Assembly: GCF_003435815.1 (NCBI RefSeq)
Contig: NZ_QTUV01000003.1
Location: 65,297-129,296 of the forward strand
Direction: 5' to 3'
DNA: 64,000 nucleotides
DNA from: Dorea sp. AM10-31
GTDB lineage: Bacteria > Bacillota > Clostridia > Lachnospirales > Lachnospiraceae
Shown here: piece after piece, positions 18,580 to 27,412 of the stretch
Numbering within the stretch: the stretch's first letter is position 1
Layout: every line of letters begins with the position of its first letter
Notes under the pieces: generated by a model
Databases searched by the model: none
The model's input: only the letters and a program-made list of their open reading frames with translations
Told to the model about the DNA's origin: nothing
Program-made: the position numbers and the translations under genes

Positions 18580-18650
18580 AATGACAAGTTAAAAATATCT
18601 ATATTTTGTTATAAAAAAAGAATGCTAAAAAAGGAGAAATCAAGGGGATT

Positions 18651-20840
18651 ATGGGAATTCAAGTGAAAAATCATGTGATCAAACGAAACGGAGAGGAAGT
18701 ACCGTTCCAGCTTGATAAGATCATAAATGCGATCAAATCTGCAAACAAAGAGGTAGAACGGATCCATCAGTTGAATGAATATCAGATTCTTGCAGTGGCA
18801 GATACAATCGGTCAGAAAGTGAACGAATATCGCCATGCCGTGAATGTAGAAGATATTCAGGATATGGTAGAGACCGGCATCATGGAGATGCGTGGATATG
18901 AAGTCGCACAGAAGTATGTGCGTTATCGTTATAAGAGAGAGCTTACCAGAAAATCAAATACAACAGATAATGGAATCCTCGCACTGATCGAGCACATGAA
19001 TGAAGAAGTAAATCAAGAGAATTCCAACAAGAATCCTGTGATCAATTCTACACAGAGAGATTACATGGCAGGAGAAGTCAGCAAAGACTTATCCAGACGT
19101 CTGCTCCTTCCGGAAGAGATTGTGCAGGCGCACGAAGCAGGAATCATCCACTTCCATGATTCTGATTATTTTGCACAGAAAGAACATAACTGTGATCTGA
19201 TCAATTTACAGGATATGTTGCAGAATGGTACAGTGATCAGTGAGACGCTGATCGAGAAGCCGCATAGCTTTTTTACAGCATGTAATGTAACGACCCAGAT
19301 CGTGGCACAGGTGGCAAGTAACCAGTATGGCGGACAGTCTTTTACACTGGCACATCTGGCACCGTTTGTAGATATCAGCAGACAGAAACTCCGTAAGAAT
19401 GTTATCGCTGAGAGACAAGAATGTGGCGAGAGCATGGATCCGGAAATCATTGACAAGATTACAGAACGCAGACTCCGCGATGAAGTAAAGAGCGGAATCC
19501 AGACGATCCAGTATCAGCTTATCACACTGATGACCTGTAATGGACAGGCGCCGTTTGTAACCGTATTTATGTATCTGGATGAAGTAGAAGACGGACAGTT
19601 AAGAGATGACCTTGCTATGATCATTGAAGAAGTGATGAGACAGAGAATGCAGGGCGTTAAGAATGAAAAAGGTGTATGGATCACTCCGGCATTCCCGAAA
19701 TTGATCTATGTATTGGATGAAGATAATATTACAGAAGGTTCCAAGTACTGGGAACTGACCAAGCTGGCAGCAGAATGTACAGCAAAACGTATGGTACCGG
19801 ATTATATTTCCGCTAAGATGATGCGTGAGCTGAAGCAGGGAGAAGTTTACCCGTGTATGGGCTGCCGTTCATTTTTGACAGTTGAGGACGAGCAGAGAAA
19901 TCCGGACGGAAGCCATAAGTTCTATGGACGTTTCAATCAGGGAGTTGTAACGATCAATCTTGTAGATGTGGCATGTTCTTCCAATGGAGATATGGATAAA
20001 TTCTGGAAGATTCTGGATGAACGTCTGGAGTTGTGCCACCGGGCACTCCGCTGCAGACATGAGCGTCTTCTCGGAACGATTTCCGATGTAGCGCCGATCC
20101 TGTGGCAGTATGGTGCACTGGCAAGACTGAAGAAGGGTGAGACGATCGACAGACTGCTTTATAATGGATATTCAACAATCTCTCTCGGATATGCGGGCCT
20201 TTATGAGATGTGCATGCGTATGCTTGGCAAATCCCATACAGATCCGGAAGCAAGCCCGTTTGCACTGGAAGTTATGCAGAAACTGAATGATAAGTGCAAA
20301 GAATGGAAAGAAGCAGAGCACATCAGCTATTCCGTATACGGGACACCGATGGAATCTACAACTTACAAATTTGCAAAATGTTTACAGAAACGTTTTGGAA
20401 TCATCAAAGGCGTAACCGATAAGAATTATATTACGAACAGCTATCACGTACATGTAACAGAGAAGATCGATGCATTTAAGAAACTGAAATTCGAATCCGA
20501 ATTCCAGAAGTTGTCTCCGGGTGGAGCGATCAGCTACATCGAAGTACCGGATATGCAGGACAATATTCCGGCAGTACTCTCCGTTATGCAGTATATTTAT
20601 GAGAATATCATGTATGCTGAGTTGAATACGAAGAGCGATTACTGTGAATGTTGCGGCTATACCGGTGAGATCCAGATCAAGGAAGACGGAAACGGTAAAC
20701 TGATTTGGGAGTGTCCGAACTGCGGTAACAGAGATCAGGATAAGTTATGTGTAGCAAGAAGAACCTGTGGATATATCGGAACACAGTTCTGGAATCAGGG
20801 AAGAACACAGGAAATCAAAGACCGCGTACTTCACCTGTAA
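18651..20840 (+). CDS. nrdD: Anaerobic ribonucleoside-triphosphate reductase
   Basis: Oxygen-sensitive class III reductase that makes dNTPs from NTPs using a glycyl radical and formate. The 729-residue protein has an N-terminal ATP-cone (KRNGEEVPFQLDKIINAI), which senses dATP/ATP; a central catalytic barrel; a zinc site of two cysteine pairs (CECC near residue 665 and ECPNCG); and the radical loop RRTCGYIGTQFWNQGR with Gly707. Expected control is through the NrdR box upstream. Its activase gene, nrdG, is not adjacent but about 10 kb downstream. Confidence 0.97.
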   Translation: MGIQVKNHVIKRNGEEVPFQLDKIINAIKSANKEVERIHQLNEYQILAVADTIGQKVNEYRHAVNVEDIQDMVETGIMEMRGYEVAQKYVRYRYKRELTRKSNTTDNGILALIEHMNEEVNQENSNKNPVINSTQRDYMAGEVSKDLSRRLLLPEEIVQAHEAGIIHFHDSDYFAQKEHNCDLINLQDMLQNGTVISETLIEKPHSFFTACNVTTQIVAQVASNQYGGQSFTLAHLAPFVDISRQKLRKNVIAERQECGESMDPEIIDKITERRLRDEVKSGIQTIQYQLITLMTCNGQAPFVTVFMYLDEVEDGQLRDDLAMIIEEVMRQRMQGVKNEKGVWITPAFPKLIYVLDEDNITEGSKYWELTKLAAECTAKRMVPDYISAKMMRELKQGEVYPCMGCRSFLTVEDEQRNPDGSHKFYGRFNQGVVTINLVDVACSSNGDMDKFWKILDERLELCHRALRCRHERLLGTISDVAPILWQYGALARLKKGETIDRLLYNGYSTISLGYAGLYEMCMRMLGKSHTDPEASPFALEVMQKLNDKCKEWKEAEHISYSVYGTPMESTTYKFAKCLQKRFGIIKGVTDKNYITNSYHVHVTEKIDAFKKLKFESEFQKLSPGGAISYIEVPDMQDNIPAVLSVMQYIYENIMYAELNTKSDYCECCGYTGEIQIKEDGNGKLIWECPNCGNRDQDKLCVARRTCGYIGTQFWNQGRTQEIKDRVLHL

Positions 20841-20850
20841 GAAGGAAAGA

Positions 20851-20879
20851 TTGACAAAAAGAACAACTCCATATATAAT
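20851..20879 (+). promoter_or_regulatory. Consensus sigma-A promoter upstream of tcdA
   Basis: TTGACA (20851-20856), exactly 17 bases, TATAAT (20874-20879). Both boxes are perfect, so transcription from about 20886 should be strong. That is unusually strong for a tRNA-modification gene and suggests the leader itself may be a functional RNA. Confidence 0.85.
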
Positions 20880-20885
20880 ATAACC

Positions 20886-20958
20886 TATTGAATTACTGGG
20901 AATATGAAGTGACCGGCGGGTGCATGCATGAGAGACATGGAATGCAGCCGCTGGTTTT
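20886..20958 (+). ncRNA. Structured leader or small RNA candidate before tcdA
   Basis: The predicted transcript start is followed by a long hairpin: ACCGGCGG (20912-20919) pairs with CCGCTGGT (20948-20955) with one G-U pair, then TGCAT with ATGCA after one mismatch, then CATG with CATG around an AGAGA loop, followed by TTTT. It could end a roughly 70-nt RNA or attenuate tcdA, whose start is 86 bases further. I do not recognise the RNA family. Whether it is a terminator, attenuator or stand-alone RNA is open. Confidence 0.4.
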
Positions 20959-21043
20959 GCGTAACAAACTTACAAAGCGTGTTCTATTATTGCGATAAAA
21001 TCTGTGAGACACGTTTCGTACGGCAGAAGGAGAAGATAAGAAG

Positions 21044-21811
21044 ATGCTGACACAATTTTCGAGAACCGAATTATTACTTGGAAAAGAAGCAATGGACAGG
21101 CTTGCGAATGCCAGAGTTGCGGTATTTGGAATCGGTGGCGTGGGCGGTTACGTCTGCGAGGCACTGGTGCGAAGCGGCGTAGGTGCATTTGATCTGATCG
21201 ATGATGATAAAGTATGTCTGACGAACCTGAACCGTCAGATCATTGCGACAAGAAAGACTGTTGGAAAATATAAGACAAAAGTAATGCGTGACCGTATCCT
21301 GGAGATCAATCCGAATGCAAAAGTGACGATCCATGACTGCTTCTTCCTGCCGGAAAATGCAGATGATTTCGCATTTGAAGAGTATGATTATATCGTCGAT
21401 GCTGTAGATACGGTAACGGCAAAGATCGCACTTGTGATGGCGGCAAAGGAGAAAAATGTGCCGATCATCAGCAGTATGGGGGCCGGAAATAAACTGGATG
21501 CCAGTATGTTCCGCGTGGCAGACATTTATAAGACGAAAGTATGCCCGCTTGCAAAAGTTATGCGCCGGGAACTGAAAAAACGTGGCGTAAAGAAGCTGAA
21601 AGTGGTATATTCAGAAGAGCAGCCAACCAGACCGAAAGAAGATATGGCGACCAGCTGCAGACACAACTGTATCTGCCCGCCGGGAGCAAAGCATAAGTGC
21701 ACGGAGAGAAGAGATATTCCGGGAAGTGTGGCATTTGTACCTTCGGTGGCAGGACTTATTATTGCCGGTGAAGTGGTAAAAGACCTGGCTGCAGGAGAAA
21801 CACAGAAATAG
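21044..21811 (+). CDS. tcdA: tRNA threonylcarbamoyladenosine dehydratase (ThiF/MoeB-like)
   Basis: E1-like ATP-dependent enzyme that cyclises t6A to ct6A at position 37 of ANN-decoding tRNAs. The 255-residue protein shows the Rossmann ATP site AVFGIGGVGGYVCEALVRSG, the conserved NLNRQ motif with the ATP-contacting arginine, and DAVDTVTAK; near the C-terminus is a cysteine-containing segment (SCRHNCICPPG). Its length and the adjacent tRNA thiolation gene support TcdA over MoeB or ThiF, which lie with molybdopterin or thiamine genes. It is followed 33 bases later by the rhodanese-TtcA fusion. Confidence 0.88.
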   Translation: MLTQFSRTELLLGKEAMDRLANARVAVFGIGGVGGYVCEALVRSGVGAFDLIDDDKVCLTNLNRQIIATRKTVGKYKTKVMRDRILEINPNAKVTIHDCFFLPENADDFAFEEYDYIVDAVDTVTAKIALVMAAKEKNVPIISSMGAGNKLDASMFRVADIYKTKVCPLAKVMRRELKKRGVKKLKVVYSEEQPTRPKEDMATSCRHNCICPPGAKHKCTERRDIPGSVAFVPSVAGLIIAGEVVKDLAAGETQK

Positions 21812-21844
21812 ATTCGATAAGAAAGCAGAATTGGTGATACAAAG

Positions 21845-22996
21845 ATGAGTATTTCAATAGCGGAATTAAAAAAATTAGAAAAAGACAGTTATGAGCTTCT
21901 GGATATCCGCAGTGAGGTAGAGATTTCCCACGGAGCAATTCCCGGAGCAATTGCGGTAAAGCCGGAAGAGATTGAAAAAAAATTAAAAAATAAAGAGCTG
22001 GATCCGGAGAAAAAGCAGGTTATTTGCTGTAGCAGAGGAAAAATCAGCGTAGAGATCGCAGAAGAGCTGGAAGAAGAAGGATATAACGCAGAGAGCCTGG
22101 AAGGCGGTTATGTAGCCTGGCTGATGGACGTTATGAAAGAGGAGATGGATAAGGATCAGAATAATGAGAAAGCAAAGGAAGTAGAGCAGAGCCTTCGCAA
22201 GAAATTCAAGAAAAAAATCTGGTCTAAATTTACAAAAGCGATCAACACGTATGAACTGGTAAAACCGGGAGATAAGATTGCAGTCTGTATTTCCGGTGGA
22301 AAAGATTCGATGCTGATGGCGAAATGCTTTCAGGAACTGAAAGTACACAACAAGTTTGATTTTGAAGTAAAGTTTCTTGTAATGGATCCGGGATACAGCC
22401 CGGAGAATCGCAAGGTTATTGAAGATAATGCGAAGAAACTGAATATTCCGATCACAATCTTTGAATCCGATATTTTTGAATCGGTATTTAATGTAGAGAA
22501 ATCACCGTGCTATCTCTGTGCGAGAATGCGCAGAGGACATCTGTATCATTTCGCAAAAGATATGGGATGTAATAAGATCGCACTGGGACATCATTATGAT
22601 GATGTGATCGAGACGATCCTGATGGGAATGCTTTACAGCGGACAGATCCAGACGATGATGCCAAAACTGCATAGTACAAATTTTGAGGGAATGGAGCTGA
22701 TTCGTCCACTCTATCTTGTGCGTGAAGATGACATCAAGGCATGGAGAGATTATAACGATTTGCATTTTATTCAGTGTGCATGTAAATTTACAGACACTTG
22801 TACAACATGTAACAATGAAGAGAACCAGTCCAAGCGGATCGAGATCAAGAATCTCATCAGCGAATTGAAAAAGACGAACCGGTTCGTCGAGGGCAACATT
22901 TTCAAGAGCGTAGAAAATGTCAATTTAAATACCATTGTGGCATATAAGAAAGATGGAGTGAAACATAATTTCTTAGACACTTATGATGAAATATAA
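21845..22996 (+). CDS. Rhodanese-TtcA fusion, tRNA 2-thiocytidine-type sulfurtransferase
   Basis: Two domains in 383 residues. Residues 1-95 are a rhodanese domain with DIRSEVEISHGAIPGA and an active loop CSRGKIS from Cys62. After a charged helical linker comes an adenylating PP-loop domain with SGGKDS (150-155), then CYLCARMRRG and CxCKFTDTCTTC cysteine pairs typical of TtcA iron-sulfur/catalytic cysteines. TtcA thiolates C32 in tRNA. The fused rhodanese probably supplies persulfide sulfur directly, replacing a separate donor. This is inference from architecture; the exact modified base is not proven. It ends at a strong terminator. Confidence 0.87.
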   Translation: MSISIAELKKLEKDSYELLDIRSEVEISHGAIPGAIAVKPEEIEKKLKNKELDPEKKQVICCSRGKISVEIAEELEEEGYNAESLEGGYVAWLMDVMKEEMDKDQNNEKAKEVEQSLRKKFKKKIWSKFTKAINTYELVKPGDKIAVCISGGKDSMLMAKCFQELKVHNKFDFEVKFLVMDPGYSPENRKVIEDNAKKLNIPITIFESDIFESVFNVEKSPCYLCARMRRGHLYHFAKDMGCNKIALGHHYDDVIETILMGMLYSGQIQTMMPKLHSTNFEGMELIRPLYLVREDDIKAWRDYNDLHFIQCACKFTDTCTTCNNEENQSKRIEIKNLISELKKTNRFVEGNIFKSVENVNLNTIVAYKKDGVKHNFLDTYDEI

Positions 22997-23041
22997 AAAA
23001 CAGAGGGAACAGGAAAGTAAGTACGTGTTCCCTCTGTTTTT
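22997..23041. terminator. Bidirectional intrinsic terminator
   Basis: AAAACAGAGGGAACA (22997-23011) pairs with TGTTCCCTCTGTTTT (23026-23040), 15 bp, followed by T's. It lies between the thiolation gene and the convergent LacI-family gene. Confidence 0.9.
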
Positions 23042-23075
23042 ATAATGTGCAGTCTTTTTCAGTGAAAAAGAAAAG

Positions 23076-24110
23076 TTAAGAAGTTGTATCTCTGCGGATC
23101 AAAATCGGTGTAATCATTTTGTGGATGATATCAGACTGTGGTTTTGGCTTGCGTTTTTTTTGCTCGTTCATCTGTGATACAAGTAATTCCATTGCTTCAT
23201 AAGCAATTTTATCAATCTGCTGACCTACAGTGCTGATAGGGATGATTGCTTCAGATGCAATTGGAGAATCATCAAATCCGACAATACGGTATTCGTCAGG
23301 GAAATGTCCATATTTGCGCATGAGTAAATTAAGAAAAATATTTGCATGTGTATCATTAGCCATAAAGATTCCTTTTCTTATATTTGGATATTTTCCCTCA
23401 ATAGAAGAAAAAATATCAGCAATCCGCTGGGTGGTCTCGGCATAAGTATTTCCTAAATCAGAAAGAATGAGTTCATTCGGAATATTATATTGTTCGCATG
23501 TGTCACAGAACCCTTTGATTCGGCCATAGGAAGGGATCTGTGTGGGAACATGGGAATTAATGTGAATCAAAATCTCGCAATCGTTTTTGATAAGCAGACT
23601 GGTAGCCTGAACAGCACCCATATAGTTATCTGTGTTGATGCTGTTAACATATTGATCCTCACGTTCGATTGTAACAATTGGGATTTGATAGGAAGCCAGT
23701 TCCTTGGAAGGAATAGTATGGCTTAATACGATTAATCCCTCAATTTTATAAGCAAGTAATTCCTGGAGATATTTGCGCTCGGTTTCTTCGGATCCTTTTC
23801 CGGTTGAAAAGACAAGAAACTTGTATCCAAATTTTTCATAAGTAGATAAAATTTGATTTAACATTTCAGAGTAATAATGCAAAAATAAATTTGGAAGCAT
23901 AATGCCGACAAATTCACTTTTCCCATTTGCAAGGACTTTTGCAAGTTTATTTTCCTGATAGTCCAGATCGATAAGAGCCTGGGCAATGATTTCCTGATTT
24001 TTCAGAGTGAGTGAATCTGGATTATTAAAATATCGGGAGATCGTAGTTTTGGAAAAATTCGTATATCTTGCTATATCATTAAAAGTAATTTTTTTCTTTT
24101 TTTCACTCAT
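23076..24110 (-). CDS. LacI family transcriptional regulator of the fructoside locus
   Basis: The 344-residue protein has an N-terminal helix-turn-helix and hinge (ITFNDIARYTNFSKTTISRYFNNPDSLTLKNQE, residues 7-40, given here only as a location) and a periplasmic-binding-like effector domain with LIVLSHTIP and GFDDSPIA segments. I place the start at the ATG at 24108-24110, with AAGGAAGG upstream, not 14 codons earlier. It is divergent from the ABC/GH32/fructokinase operon, whose promoter carries LacI-type palindromes, so it most likely represses that operon until a fructoside or its breakdown product binds. Confidence 0.92.
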   Translation of the reverse strand: MSEKKKKITFNDIARYTNFSKTTISRYFNNPDSLTLKNQEIIAQALIDLDYQENKLAKVLANGKSEFVGIMLPNLFLHYYSEMLNQILSTYEKFGYKFLVFSTGKGSEETERKYLQELLAYKIEGLIVLSHTIPSKELASYQIPIVTIEREDQYVNSINTDNYMGAVQATSLLIKNDCEILIHINSHVPTQIPSYGRIKGFCDTCEQYNIPNELILSDLGNTYAETTQRIADIFSSIEGKYPNIRKGIFMANDTHANIFLNLLMRKYGHFPDEYRIVGFDDSPIASEAIIPISTVGQQIDKIAYEAMELLVSQMNEQKKRKPKPQSDIIHKMITPILIRRDTTS

Positions 24111-24217
24111 ATATAGACACCTTCCTTTATATGTAGGTAATATGATCAACAATTATCAAATCTTCACTTAGTATAGCAGAAGTCCGCATACAATACAATT
24201 GTAAAATAACCAGTTAA

Positions 24218-24229
24218 GTAACCGGTTAC
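24218..24229. promoter_or_regulatory. LacI-family operator O1
   Basis: GTAACCGGTTAC is a perfect palindrome with the central CG step typical of LacI/GalR operators. It lies 20 bases upstream of the -35 box of the fructoside operon. A degenerate copy TAACCAGTTA sits directly before it at 24207-24216. Confidence 0.85.
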
Positions 24230-24248
24230 ATAAATGCGTAGAACAGTA

Positions 24249-24277
24249 TTGACAAACAGGTTTCCCGGATGTATTAT
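24249..24277 (+). promoter_or_regulatory. Promoter of the fructoside operon
   Basis: TTGACA (24249-24254), 17 bases, TATTAT (24272-24277). It is bracketed by operators O1 and O2, so a tetrameric or looped LacI-type repressor could shut it tightly. Confidence 0.85.
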
Positions 24278-24288
24278 TGGATTATAAA

Positions 24289-24312
24289 GTAACCGGTTAC
24301 TTTACCGGTTAC
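24289..24312. promoter_or_regulatory. LacI-family operator O2 with partial repeat
   Basis: GTAACCGGTTAC (24289-24300) is identical to O1 and begins about five bases after the expected transcription start. A second near-copy, TTTACCGGTTAC (24301-24312), abuts it. O1 and O2 centres are 71 bases apart. Confidence 0.85.
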
Positions 24313-24361
24313 ACAGTGGAGTATAGATTGAATGGAAAGCTGGAAAGGAGACAAAAAAGAT

Positions 24362-25684
24362 ATGAAAAAACGCATAATAGCTGCGTTGATGGCCGGAGTG
24401 CTGATGATCAGTCTGACCGGATGTCAGAAGAGTACACCGAAGCCAGGAAGTATTGCAGGGTACGATAAAGGAGAACAATACTTGTCCATATGGGTGCATT
24501 CTATCGAAGATACGGATGAGGGACGATGCTACAGAGAAGCAGTGAATGCATTTAATAAGGCATATGATGGAAAATATTTTGCGGATATTGAATTTATTCC
24601 GAGAAATGATAGCGGTGGTGGCTACTCAGATAAAATCAATGCATCGGTTATGTCTGGAGATCTTCCGGATGTACTTACTGTTGATGGGCCAAATATTGCG
24701 GCTTATGCAGAGAACGGAATTATTCAGCCATTGGCAAAAATGACAGAAAAAGAAAAAAGTGTTTATTTGAAATCGATCATTGAGCAGGGAACTTACAACA
24801 ATAAGTTATATGCATTAGGTGCGATGGAGTCAAGTGTCGGGCTGTATTATAATAAAGAAATTTTAGACGAAGCGGGCATTCAGGTGCCGGATGCAGATCA
24901 TCCATGGACGCAGTCACAGTTTTTGGAAGTTCTGAAAAAACTGAAACCGATTATGGATAAGAAAAATGGTTATGCATTAGACATGACATTTCCGGTGGGT
25001 GAGGCTACCATATATTATTATGCTCCGTTTTTCTGGTCAAACGGCGGAGATCTGACAGACAAAACAGGACTTACCGTAGATGGAATTTTTAATTCTAAAC
25101 AGAATATAAAAACAGTTTCTTATTTTAAGACATTATTGAAACAGAAATATATGTCGAAAGTTCCGATCGACTCTTTGTTTGAGAGCGGAAGAGCGGCATT
25201 TAAAATTGATGGAGCATGGGAAGTAAATACATTGTATACCAGTTATCCGGATGTATCTTTTGGTGTGGCACCGTATGTTGTGGGAGATGAATGGAATGGA
25301 GAGCAATATGCACCTACCGGTTCATGGGCATTTGCAGCTTCTTCCAAAACAAAGCATATCAAAGGAGCAACAGAACTTGTAAAATGGATGAGCGGCGTAG
25401 AGAGTGGAAAACGTCTGTGGGAAAAATCAAAATCTTTCCCATCTACTTATGAAGCATACGAGTCCATCGATGTGTTTAAAAAAGATAAGAACTATAAAGA
25501 ATTATATTATCAGTTAAGTAAATACGGTCATCCAAGACCGAAGACACCTGCTTATCCGCAGGTAAGTACATCATTTCAGCAAGTACTGGAAAATTCTGTT
25601 CTGAGCGGATACGATGCAAAAGAACAGTTGGATAAATCTGTAGAAAGGATTGACGCAAAGCTGAAGCGTTATAAAACAAAGTAA
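24362..25684 (+). CDS. Sugar ABC transporter substrate-binding lipoprotein
   Basis: Family 1 (MalE-type) extracellular solute-binding protein, 440 residues. A lipoprotein signal peptide ends at the lipobox LTGC near residue 22, so the protein is anchored to the outer face of the membrane. The mature part shows the SBP motifs GDLPDVLTVDG, YALGAMESSVGLYYNK and a PTGSWAFAASS segment. The ATG at 24362 follows GGAAAGGAG; the alternative at 24332 would disturb the signal peptide. First gene of the operon; by context it binds sucrose, fructo-oligosaccharides or a related fructoside. Confidence 0.93.
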   Translation: MKKRIIAALMAGVLMISLTGCQKSTPKPGSIAGYDKGEQYLSIWVHSIEDTDEGRCYREAVNAFNKAYDGKYFADIEFIPRNDSGGGYSDKINASVMSGDLPDVLTVDGPNIAAYAENGIIQPLAKMTEKEKSVYLKSIIEQGTYNNKLYALGAMESSVGLYYNKEILDEAGIQVPDADHPWTQSQFLEVLKKLKPIMDKKNGYALDMTFPVGEATIYYYAPFFWSNGGDLTDKTGLTVDGIFNSKQNIKTVSYFKTLLKQKYMSKVPIDSLFESGRAAFKIDGAWEVNTLYTSYPDVSFGVAPYVVGDEWNGEQYAPTGSWAFAASSKTKHIKGATELVKWMSGVESGKRLWEKSKSFPSTYEAYESIDVFKKDKNYKELYYQLSKYGHPRPKTPAYPQVSTSFQQVLENSVLSGYDAKEQLDKSVERIDAKLKRYKTK

Positions 25685-26586
25685 TGAGAAAAAGAATGGA
25701 ATCCATTATGGGAATGGCTTTTTTCGGGCCGGCATTGATACTGTTAACCTTATTTCTGTTTTTGCCAATGATTCTGACTTTGATATTCAGTTTTACTGAT
25801 TTCCTGGCATTAAACCCTGGACTGACACATTTTGTAGGACTGGACAATTATTTCCAGATCCTGAAGGATGATGATTTCCGACAGGCATTTGGCAATACAT
25901 TAAAATTTGTTATAATCATAGTCCCTTTGCAGAGCATTGGTGCATTGGTACTTGCGTTGCTGATCAATAAAGTAGCATATTGCAAAACTTACTTTAAAGT
26001 AGCATTTTTTATTCCGGTTGTAATGTCTCTTGCAGTAGTTTCTACACTCTGGGTACAGATTTACAGCCCGGAAGGAATTTTGAATTCGATTCTTGCACAT
26101 GTAGGAATCCATGCTCAGCCATTTATCAACAGTGCTTCACAGGCACTTCCGTCTATTGCGATCATGAGTGCATGGCAGGGAATGGGTTATCAGATGCTGA
26201 TCTTCCTTGGAGGTTTGCAGCAGATTAATCCGGCACTTTATGAGGCGGCAGAAATGGATCATGCAAGCAACTGGCAGAAATTTAAAGATATTACATTGCC
26301 GGAATTAAAACCACTGTGTATTTTTGTATTCATTACCGTAACAATCGGAGCATTCCGCATGTTAGTACAGCCAATGGTTATGACCGGAGGAGGTCCATCC
26401 CATTCTACGTACACAATGGTATACGATATATACGAGACAGGTACTGTGAACTGGGAGATTGGACTGGCTTCCACTATGGCAATTGTATTTGCATTCTTTG
26501 TCATGGTTCTTACTGTAATTCAGACAATCGTTACAAAAGATAAGGAGGGTACAAAGCATGTTAACAAAAAAGCAAAAGCATTTTAA
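25684..26586 (+). CDS. Sugar ABC transporter permease, MalF type
   Basis: Inner-membrane subunit of the importer, 300 residues and six hydrophobic helices. The cytoplasmic EAA loop, which docks to the ATPase, reads YEAAEMDHASNWQKFKDITLP. The start codon overlaps the stop of the binding protein gene (TAATG), and its end overlaps the second permease by 29 bases. Confidence 0.93.
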   Translation: MRKRMESIMGMAFFGPALILLTLFLFLPMILTLIFSFTDFLALNPGLTHFVGLDNYFQILKDDDFRQAFGNTLKFVIIIVPLQSIGALVLALLINKVAYCKTYFKVAFFIPVVMSLAVVSTLWVQIYSPEGILNSILAHVGIHAQPFINSASQALPSIAIMSAWQGMGYQMLIFLGGLQQINPALYEAAEMDHASNWQKFKDITLPELKPLCIFVFITVTIGAFRMLVQPMVMTGGGPSHSTYTMVYDIYETGTVNWEIGLASTMAIVFAFFVMVLTVIQTIVTKDKEGTKHVNKKAKAF

Positions 26587-27409
26587 CATCATTCTTGCAG
26601 TCGTGATGATTGCGATGTCTTTGTTTTTCCTGTTCCCGGTTATATGGATGCTGGCCAATTCATTTAAGACAGATGCAGCTATCACGAGTGATATGAACTC
26701 TCTGGCAGCATTTGTGCCGCCGGCATTAAGCGGTAAATTTTTAGACAATTACATTACAATTCTGACCAATACGAATTTTATTCGCTATATGCTGAATACA
26801 CTATTTTACGCAGCGGTGCTGATTCTTTTGGGAATTATTGTTAACGGTCTGGCAGGTTATGCACTGGCAAAGATCAATTTCCCATTTAAAGAGAGATGGC
26901 TTCTGATCATTATGCTTCTGATGATCGTGCCTATGGAAACAATTATTACAATTCATTTTTTATTTATCGCAAAATTAGGATTACTGAACAATGTGATTGG
27001 ATATGTTCTTCCGATGATCGTCAATCCATTTAACATCTTCTTGTTCCGGCAGGTGTTTGTAAGTTTGCCGGATGATGTGTATGAGGCGGCACAGCTGGAT
27101 TTCTGCAGTCCGGTAAAATACTTTTTTACAATGGTGTTGCCTATGTCAAAGAGTGTAGTGGCAACGGTTAGCGTATTTACATTTTTAAATGTATGGAATG
27201 ATTACTTATGGCCGTCACTGGTATTTACTTCCAGTGATCTTCTGACAGCACAGATCGGCTTGAATGCGATCACTTCAAACGATAATACAACGATGGGACA
27301 GACATTAGCCGTTATTACGTTAGTTACAATTCCGGTAATTATTATTTATGCATTATTCTCAAAACAGATTGTAGAAGGTGTAGTATCTACCGGTTCGAAG
27401 GAGGGTTAA
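26558..27409 (+). CDS. Sugar ABC transporter permease, MalG type
   Basis: Second membrane subunit, 283 residues with six helices. The EAA motif is YEAAQLDFCSPVKYFFTMVLP, and the protein ends in the usual GVVSTGSKEG tail of MalG-like permeases. It forms a heterodimer with the preceding MalF-type protein, and its gene is three bases from the ATPase gene. Confidence 0.93.
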   Translation: MLTKKQKHFNIILAVVMIAMSLFFLFPVIWMLANSFKTDAAITSDMNSLAAFVPPALSGKFLDNYITILTNTNFIRYMLNTLFYAAVLILLGIIVNGLAGYALAKINFPFKERWLLIIMLLMIVPMETIITIHFLFIAKLGLLNNVIGYVLPMIVNPFNIFLFRQVFVSLPDDVYEAAQLDFCSPVKYFFTMVLPMSKSVVATVSVFTFLNVWNDYLWPSLVFTSSDLLTAQIGLNAITSNDNTTMGQTLAVITLVTIPVIIIYALFSKQIVEGVVSTGSKEG

Positions 27410-27412
27410 GCG

